A stretch of DNA of 64,000 nt, taken from positions 1 through 64,000 of the forward strand of contig CACNLH010000005.1 of the NCBI GenBank assembly GCA_902621205.1, read 5' to 3'. Below, in pieces: positions 58,310-64,000 of this stretch. Made by a program: the position numbers and the translations under genes. This stretch comes from an uncultured Alphaproteobacteria bacterium. Its GTDB lineage: Bacteria > Pseudomonadota > Alphaproteobacteria > HIMB59. The notes under the pieces were generated by a model. It was not told where the DNA came from, did no database searches, and was given only the letters and a program-made list of their open reading frames with translations. How positions within the stretch are numbered: position 1 is the stretch's first letter; each line of letters opens with the position of its first letter.

Positions 58310-58738
58310 TTACGATATTTCAAAGAGTGGCTGACCGAACTCTACAGCTTCTCCGTTTTCGACCATTACTGACTTAATTATGCAATCCCTGTCAGATTTT
58401 ATTTCATTAAAAGTTTTCATAGCTTCAATTAAACAAATGATATCCCCCTTTTTGATCTTTTGACCTTTTTTTGCAAAAGGAGGTGAGCTAGGTTTAGGAG
58501 TTAAGTAAATAATTCCAACCATAGGACTGTCAATAGTTATTAAATTTTCATTATTATTGGTATTTTGACTTATGTCAGTCAAAATATTTTGATTATTTTG
58601 GTTAAGGTTTCTATTGTTAGTATTACTGAATATTTCAATTGTATTTGTTTTATTTGATAATTTAATAGAAGATAGATTATTGTCTTTAATTTTTTTTATT
58701 AAAGTATCAATTGTCTCATTAATTTTTTTATCAATCAT
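58310..58738 (-). CDS. accB: Acetyl-CoA carboxylase, biotin carboxyl carrier protein
   Basis: A 142-residue BCCP. The C-terminal biotinyl domain carries the biotin lysine Lys108 in EAMKTFNEI, and the preceding SPMVGIIYLTPKPSSPPFAKKGQKIKKGD includes the protruding-thumb region. An Asn-rich linker (about 38-65) joins it to a helical N-terminal domain. Upstream of accC on the same strand. Confidence 0.95.
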   Translation of the reverse strand: MIDKKINETIDTLIKKIKDNNLSSIKLSNKTNTIEIFSNTNNRNLNQNNQNILTDISQNTNNNENLITIDSPMVGIIYLTPKPSSPPFAKKGQKIKKGDIICLIEAMKTFNEIKSDRDCIIKSVMVENGEAVEFGQPLFEIS

Positions 58739-58789
58739 AATTGATAATATACCTGATAGATAATAAAATAAAACTCTTATATAGTTTGA

Positions 58790-59782
58790 CTATTTAAATT
58801 GTTTTGCCAACTTTAAATTTTGGTTAAAGTAATTAGAACTAATATTAAAGCCATAACTATTTTTTTTGATTCTATCAATTTCATAGTAATTTAGTTGTCC
58901 AACAAGCTGACCATCTCTTATTATAAATGGAGTGTCATATGCTCGCAATTCGAGAACAGCAGGTGTGCCAGATTTATTATTGCCAAATCCAGGATCAAAA
59001 AAACCAGCATAATGAACTCTAAAATTTCCAAAGCTATCTTTAAATGGCTCTAGCTCTCCAGCTTGATCATCTTTAATTTTTATTAACTCTTTAGATCTGA
59101 GTATATAAAACTCGTCTTTTTCAATTATAAAAGAATTATCAACTGGAATGATTTCCTCCCAATATTTATTTGATTTATAAAAACTAATTTTATTTAAATC
59201 AATTGCAGATGTAATCTTTTTAGCCTTATAAGCAGTAATTTGATTTTTTTTGATTGATACTGATATTTTCATTTGTTTAATTTTTCTATCTATATTTGGA
59301 CCTTGAAAAAATCTTAATTGATTTAATGAAGTATTCTTCTTTAAAATTATACTAAATGACTGTGGAATAATTTCTAAATACAATTTGCCCTTATAGTTAT
59401 AATTAATAAAATCATATTCTTTTCCATTTTCAGTTATTACACGAGTAAATATATCCAATCTACCAGTTGTGCTTTTAGGATTTGATTTACCCATTATATC
59501 ATGTGGAAGGTTTAATTTTTCGTTCAATTCACATAAATAAATGCAATTTTTTTCTAAGAGTGTATCCCTTGATATATCAATTTCAGTTAGTGATAATTCG
59601 TTAATGACTTTCGATATTTTGATATTATTTGGTATAAAAGAGGCTTTAATTCTATAGCATTTATTAGACAATGATAAATCAAGAGATGCTGGCTGTAATT
59701 GTTTATTGATATATGAATTATTAGAGTAAACATGTCTTTTTTTTATAAGAGTAAAAATTTGTTCTCTATTTAAATAGGGCAT
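58790..59782 (-). CDS. dcd: 2'-deoxycytidine 5'-triphosphate deaminase (two-domain type)
   Basis: A 330-residue dCTP deaminase of the long, two-domain form found in alphaproteobacteria, rather than the 190-residue E. coli type. QPASLDLSLSNKCYRI is the N-terminal dUTPase-fold motif; a second copy begins around residue 195 (SAIDLNKISF) and ends with HYAGFFDPGFG and PAVLELRAYDTPF, which carries the likely catalytic glutamate. It makes dUTP for thymidylate synthesis. It overlaps the M48 protease gene by 17 bases. Confidence 0.85.
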   Translation of the reverse strand: MPYLNREQIFTLIKKRHVYSNNSYINKQLQPASLDLSLSNKCYRIKASFIPNNIKISKVINELSLTEIDISRDTLLEKNCIYLCELNEKLNLPHDIMGKSNPKSTTGRLDIFTRVITENGKEYDFINYNYKGKLYLEIIPQSFSIILKKNTSLNQLRFFQGPNIDRKIKQMKISVSIKKNQITAYKAKKITSAIDLNKISFYKSNKYWEEIIPVDNSFIIEKDEFYILRSKELIKIKDDQAGELEPFKDSFGNFRVHYAGFFDPGFGNNKSGTPAVLELRAYDTPFIIRDGQLVGQLNYYEIDRIKKNSYGFNISSNYFNQNLKLAKQFK

Positions 59783-60914
59783 ATGATTTATCTAATGTTG
59801 GAACATCTTTAATATCATATTTTTTACAAAAAAAATCGGCTTTATTATTTGAATTTATTCCTTTGTAAAATTGACAAAAATAGAAGTTAGAAAGGTTAAA
59901 ATTACCTATTTTTTGATAATATTTACCGTATATATAATGATAAAAATATTCGTTAATAATATCTTTATTAAATTTTAAATCATCTATTATGTAATATTTA
60001 TTATATAAGTTATTTTCTAATAGGTAGTTGATGTATTCTATCTTTAAAAAAGAATTATCATTTATTTCTAATAAAGTTTGAAAATTATTATGCCAATCAT
60101 CAACAATTAAACCTCTTTTAAATGCCTCATACTGTGCTAGCGGTTTATACATATCATTTAAAACTTCGTCTTTATAAAATATACCTTTATTAAGATCTTC
60201 AAAAAAAATATTAAAGGACATAATATTTGAATCATTAGAATATTTTGATTTTATCCATTCAAATTTTTGTGAATTTATTTGTTTATTATAATCAAGTTCT
60301 TTTAAATTATTTATCCTATCATTAGTTCTAGGATGAGTTTTGATGTAGTTATTATCTTGATTACCCGCTTTTTCCAAAAAAGATATTAACTCTGAAGTAT
60401 TAATTTTATTTTTTTTAATTTCATTAATCATAAAATTATCAGCTTCAATTTCAAATTTGATAGAATGTTTTGAAATTTCATCAATTAAATTGCTATTTAA
60501 TGAAATAGATGTACCCAGCCCTACATTAGCATTACTAGCAAATACGGCAAGACCAATAGAAAATAAATTAAAAATATTATTTTTTTTTCTACTCTCTTGT
60601 ATTTTAAATTTCTTAGAAATAAAATGATTTTTAATTAAATGGGCGTATTCATGCAAATATATTGCTTTAAGGGTATCCTCATATTTAATAATTTTTAATA
60701 ATCCAGTGGTAAAATAAATATTATTATTTAATACAAATGCATTGGCTGACTCATTTCTAGTTAAATAAACATTTGATTTATTTATGTTAAGTTCTTTGCT
60801 TAAATAATCAAAATAATCCTCAAAGATTGGATCTCTAATGATTTCATAAGAATTAAGTTTATTAAAAAAAAATGTAAAAAATATAAAGAAAATGAATTTA
60901 AACTTAATTTTCAA
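59766..60914 (-). CDS. M48-family metalloprotease with signal peptide
   Basis: A 382-residue secreted zinc protease. After a signal peptide (about 1-22), HEYAH holds His88, Glu89 and His92, and Glu155 in FEIEADNF is the likely third zinc ligand. The C-terminal half is helical and could be TPR-like, as in BepA/YfgC, which clears misassembled outer-membrane proteins; that resemblance is structural guesswork. TNDRINNL after THPR is a conserved M48 feature. It overlaps the RNase E/G gene by 4 bases and dcd by 17 bases. Confidence 0.87.
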   Translation of the reverse strand: MKIKFKFIFFIFFTFFFNKLNSYEIIRDPIFEDYFDYLSKELNINKSNVYLTRNESANAFVLNNNIYFTTGLLKIIKYEDTLKAIYLHEYAHLIKNHFISKKFKIQESRKKNNIFNLFSIGLAVFASNANVGLGTSISLNSNLIDEISKHSIKFEIEADNFMINEIKKNKINTSELISFLEKAGNQDNNYIKTHPRTNDRINNLKELDYNKQINSQKFEWIKSKYSNDSNIMSFNIFFEDLNKGIFYKDEVLNDMYKPLAQYEAFKRGLIVDDWHNNFQTLLEINDNSFLKIEYINYLLENNLYNKYYIIDDLKFNKDIINEYFYHYIYGKYYQKIGNFNLSNFYFCQFYKGINSNNKADFFCKKYDIKDVPTLDKSYALFK

Positions 60915-62557
60915 CTATTTTTTTTTTTTATTTTTCTTCTATAGGATTTTTCTTCAATTGAGTCTTCAATTTTATTTTTTTCAATTATTTCATTAGTATT
61001 ATTTTTTACCATATTAATTATATCTTTATTAAATTCATATATCTTTTTGAGTGGTCTTTTTTTAACAAAATTAATTTTAAACGATAATTTCATTAATTTT
61101 ACTCTATTATTTAAATCTTTTGAATTATCCTTATAAAAATCATCATCTATTTGAATTTCAATATTATCTTCATTGCCAATTGCATTTATACCCCTAATAG
61201 TTGAAATTATATTATGTATTAAAATTGAGTCTGTTTTTTTAAATCCACTTCCACCACAACAATCACATTTATTATAGAAAGTTTCATAAATACTCTTCCC
61301 AATTCTTTGTCTTGATATTTCCATTAAACCGAATTGTGATATCTTAGTTATTTGAACTCTAGATCTATCTTTATAAAATAGTTCTTTTATTTTCCTCTCT
61401 ACCTTTAAGTTATTTGAATTTATATTCATATCTATAAAGTCAATAACAATTAAACCTGCTATATTTCTTAATTGTATTTGTTTAAATATTTCCTCACTAG
61501 CTTCTAAATTTGTATTTAAGGCAGTAATTTCAATATTTTTCTCTGATGTTGCACGTCCAGAGTTTATATCTATGCTCGTAAGTGCCTCTGTTGGATTAAT
61601 TACTAAATACCCTCCTGACTTTAAATAAATATTTTCTTCTGTTAGACTATTTATTGGATTTTTAATTCCATAATTTTCAAATAAAGGAAGTTTATCATCA
61701 TAATGAATAATTTTTTTATTCGATTTAACACTAAAGTCTTTTTCTAATTTTTTATATAACTTCATTGTTTTTAAGTCAGAAAATATAATTTCTTCTATTG
61801 TTCTTTGGTTTAAATCACGAGCTACTTTTATAATAGGGGTATCTAATTCCATTATTAGTATCGGTGCTTTTGATTTTAATGTATCTTCTCTTATTTTTGT
61901 CCACAGTTTTCGTAAATAACTAAAGTCTGCGATTATATCCTCGTCTTCAGCTGAAATAGCATTAGTTCTTATGATCAAGGACATACCATCAGGTAAATTA
62001 AAATTATCGTGTAATTTTTTTAATCTCTTTCTATCAAGAGGATTTACAATTTTTTTTGAAACCCCACCAGTTGAGGAATTATTTGGTAATAAAACACTAT
62101 ACCTGCCTGGTAATGATATAAACGTAGTTATAGCTGCCCCTTTAGTTCCTCTTTCTTCTTTTACTATTTGAATCAATAAAACTTGGTCTTTTTTGATAAC
62201 ATCCTGAATTTTGTACTTTCGATAAAATGATAGAAACTGTTTTTTAGTTTCTTTTTCATCTCCAATATCGCTAAAACTATCATTTTCTTTAACTACTATT
62301 TTCTCATTATGAGGAATCTTGAAGTAACTCGGATGGATTTCATCGAAAGGTAAAAAAGCCTTCTTTTCTGATCCAAATTCTACAAAAGCTGCTTGAAGAG
62401 ATGGCTCTACTCTAGACACAGTCCCAAGATATATATTATTTTTTTTACTTGATGCTAAGTTATCTGAGTAGTCAAAATAGTTGATTTCTTGCCCATCGGC
62501 TCCAATGATGCATAATTCGTTATTGATGCTTCCATCAATAAAAATTCTTTTAGACAT
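60911..62557 (-). CDS. rne: Ribonuclease E/G family endoribonuclease
   Basis: A 548-residue protein covering the catalytic half of RNase E. An S1 domain (about 36-130: NIYLGTVSRVEPSLQAAFVEFG) is followed by the 5' sensor/RNase H-like core with magnesium ligands Asp330 (SIDINSGRAT) and Asp373 (VIDFIDM), and a zinc-link C-x-x-C with Cys431 and Cys434. After about 60 charged residues it ends, so the long unstructured degradosome scaffold of E. coli RNase E is missing; length alone does not separate RNase E from RNase G. Divergent from the penicillin-binding protein gene. Confidence 0.9.
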   Translation of the reverse strand: MSKRIFIDGSINNELCIIGADGQEINYFDYSDNLASSKKNNIYLGTVSRVEPSLQAAFVEFGSEKKAFLPFDEIHPSYFKIPHNEKIVVKENDSFSDIGDEKETKKQFLSFYRKYKIQDVIKKDQVLLIQIVKEERGTKGAAITTFISLPGRYSVLLPNNSSTGGVSKKIVNPLDRKRLKKLHDNFNLPDGMSLIIRTNAISAEDEDIIADFSYLRKLWTKIREDTLKSKAPILIMELDTPIIKVARDLNQRTIEEIIFSDLKTMKLYKKLEKDFSVKSNKKIIHYDDKLPLFENYGIKNPINSLTEENIYLKSGGYLVINPTEALTSIDINSGRATSEKNIEITALNTNLEASEEIFKQIQLRNIAGLIVIDFIDMNINSNNLKVERKIKELFYKDRSRVQITKISQFGLMEISRQRIGKSIYETFYNKCDCCGGSGFKKTDSILIHNIISTIRGINAIGNEDNIEIQIDDDFYKDNSKDLNNRVKLMKLSFKINFVKKRPLKKIYEFNKDIINMVKNNTNEIIEKNKIEDSIEEKSYRRKIKKKNS

Positions 62558-62571
62558 GTTTTTAAATCCTT

Positions 62572-62600
62572 TTGATATGATAAGTTATTGATTATTTGAT
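62572..62600 (+). promoter_or_regulatory. Weak candidate promoter for the penicillin-binding protein gene
   Basis: TTGATA (62572-62577) and TTTGAT (62595-62600) are 17 bases apart in the gap between divergent rne and the PBP gene. Initiation near 62607 would leave about 5 bases before the ATG. The match is partial and the region AT-rich. Confidence 0.3.
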
Positions 62601-62611
62601 TGTTAAGTAAA

Positions 62612-64000
62612 ATGAAACTTTTTAAATATTTGCAGTACATTTTTGTGCTCACTGTATTAAGTATTTCCATAATAGTTCTATATTTATGGAATATTCAACA
62701 AGATTTACCTGATCATAATATATCTCAATATTTCCCAAATGAAATAACAAAAATCTATGATGAAAAATATGAGCTTATGTATCATGTTGGTAATAGAGAT
62801 AGATTCTACTTAGATTACGAAGATATACCTGAAACTATGATCAATGCAATAATATCAGCAGAAGATAAAACCTTTTTTCAGCATCAGGGATTTGATGTTA
62901 AAGGAATAATGAACGCTTTTATTATAAATATAAAAAATATTTACTCCAAAAATAATAATAATTATGTCGGGGCATCAACAATTACTCAACAATTAGTTAA
63001 AAATATTCTTTTAAATAGAGATCAGACCATATCAAGAAAAATTAAAGAATTGATTTTATCACTAAGAATAGAGCAAGAGTATACTAAAGAATTCATAATT
63101 GAATTATATTTAAATGAAATTTATTTTGGGAGACGTTCATATGGTGTGGCTTCAGCTTCATTTAATTATTTTAATAAATCAATATTTGATTTAGAGATAC
63201 ATGAGTATGCGTATTTAGCTGCTCTACCAAAGGGTCCAAATAATTACGATCCAAAAAAAAATTACGATAGAGCCCTTGAAAGAAGGAATTATGTTTTAAA
63301 ACAAATGGAATTAAATGAATTCATATCTTCTGATCAATTTAATTTCTATTCAAATTTAGATATAGAGCTTTATGAAAAAAATAACAAAAAATATAAATCA
63401 GATTATAAGACAGATTTTATACTTAATTATTTGAATGAAAATTCATTCAATGAAAATGCGTTTTATATTCAATCCACGATAGATCAAACTCTTCAAAAAA
63501 TATCAGAAAAATCCTTATTGGATAATTTAGCCTTATTTGAGAGAAAATATAGAAAATGGTCTGGTAGCTATAAAAACTTGCAAGAAATATTAAAATTTAA
63601 GAATGATCATTGGCATATTGCTAAAGTTATTAGTAAAAATCAAAATAAAACTAAATTATCCATAATTAATTCAGATGAAATAATAATTTTAAATAATGAA
63701 AATAATTTATATGGACCTGAAAAGATTTCACCAGAGACATATTTAAGTATTGATGATTATATTTTTGTGACTAATGTAAATAATTTTTTTTATGCTGCTC
63801 AGTTACATGAAATAAACGGATCTGTAATTATCATGGATCCTTTTAATGGAAATATAGTTTCAATGGTTGGTGGTGTTAATTATGAAATTAGTAATTTTAA
63901 TAGAGTTACTCAGGCATATAGACAACCAGGATCATCTATTAAACCATTTATATATGCTCATGCTTTAGAAACTAAAAAATTTTTACCTAATACACTAATA
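62612..64000 (+). CDS. mrcA: Class A penicillin-binding protein 1A (partial, 5' part)
   Basis: The first 463 codons are present; the gene runs out of the window in frame. It has an N-terminal transmembrane helix (about 7-26), a GT51 glycosyltransferase domain with catalytic Glu84 in SAEDKTFFQHQGFD, GASTITQQLVKN, and ELYLNEIYFGRRSYGVASAS, and the start of the transpeptidase domain with the active-site SxxK at Ser441-Lys444 (QPGSSIKPF). It polymerises and crosslinks peptidoglycan. Next to rne in the same divergent arrangement seen in many alphaproteobacteria. Confidence 0.92.
   Translation, partial: MKLFKYLQYIFVLTVLSISIIVLYLWNIQQDLPDHNISQYFPNEITKIYDEKYELMYHVGNRDRFYLDYEDIPETMINAIISAEDKTFFQHQGFDVKGIMNAFIINIKNIYSKNNNNYVGASTITQQLVKNILLNRDQTISRKIKELILSLRIEQEYTKEFIIELYLNEIYFGRRSYGVASASFNYFNKSIFDLEIHEYAYLAALPKGPNNYDPKKNYDRALERRNYVLKQMELNEFISSDQFNFYSNLDIELYEKNNKKYKSDYKTDFILNYLNENSFNENAFYIQSTIDQTLQKISEKSLLDNLALFERKYRKWSGSYKNLQEILKFKNDHWHIAKVISKNQNKTKLSIINSDEIIILNNENNLYGPEKISPETYLSIDDYIFVTNVNNFFYAAQLHEINGSVIIMDPFNGNIVSMVGGVNYEISNFNRVTQAYRQPGSSIKPFIYAHALETKKFLPNTLI

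Overview
The window is AT-rich (roughly 30% GC by eye) and extremely compact. Neighbouring genes usually abut or overlap by a few bases, no gene-free stretch exceeds about 100 bases, and I see no insertion sequence, prophage, CRISPR array or rRNA. Several gene sets point to an alphaproteobacterium: an NDUFA12-MlaD-DUF2155 cluster beside accC/accB, a TIGR02186 protein next to a TauE/SafE permease, a two-domain dCTP deaminase, a D-Ala-D-Ala carboxypeptidase with a C-terminal SPOR-like domain, and an rlmB / tRNA-Tyr / tRNA-Gly / tuf / tRNA-Trp / secE order. Base composition and compaction suggest a streamlined, possibly marine planktonic lineage of the SAR11 or HIMB59 type. That is inference; the species cannot be read from the sequence.

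Layout. 1-5041 (+): end of murD, ftsW, a glutamine amidotransferase, a histone-deacetylase-like hydrolase, xseB and dxs. 5033-6944 (-): aroC and fabI. 6976-7563 (+): pdxH. 7560-10799 (-): a six-gene chain of TauE/SafE permease, TIGR02186 protein, universal stress protein, a 47-residue DUF2256 zinc protein, pyrE and a small nucleotidyltransferase. 10844-20087: a formate-oxidation island with a DHFR/RibD-like reductase, mobA, fdhD, mobB, moeA, tusA, a LysR regulator, a fused FdsG-FdsB subunit and FdsA. 20089-21530 (-): a putative membrane-anchored protein, tRNA-Thr and rlmB. 21618-49823 (+): a long translation/transcription block from tRNA-Tyr, tRNA-Gly and tuf through secE-nusG, rplKAJL, rpoBC, rpsL-rpsG-fusA, the S10-spc-alpha ribosomal genes, secY, adk and rpoA to rplQ. 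49830-55798: crcB, a pseudouridine synthase, lipB (-), tRNA-Leu, mgtE, a phosphohexomutase, a penicillin-binding DD-carboxypeptidase (-) and NDUFA12. 55783-56969 (+): two tandem MlaD-like proteins and a DUF2155 protein. 56966-62557 (-): accC, accB, dcd, an M48 protease and RNase E/G. 62612-64000 (+): the first part of a class A penicillin-binding protein.

How the genes work together. The formate island is the most coherent accessory unit. MobA, MobB and MoeA act in molybdenum-cofactor assembly, and TusA and FdhD can supply the sulfido ligand. The LysR protein is probably the local regulator; a perfect 8-bp inverted repeat with a 9-bp spacer lies between it and the fds genes. The fds genes encode an NAD-linked, multi-FeS molybdenum formate dehydrogenase. 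The rest is core machinery: cell-wall synthesis, isoprenoid, shikimate and fatty-acid steps, translation, transcription and envelope lipid transport.

I did not find a clearly undescribed multi-gene system. Points worth a second look are the 47-residue DUF2256 gene with an apparent CTG start, the tandem MlaD pair, the palindrome before the fds genes, a tRNA-Thr with two stem mismatches, the missing rpmD, and candidate promoters so close to start codons that leaderless mRNAs are possible.
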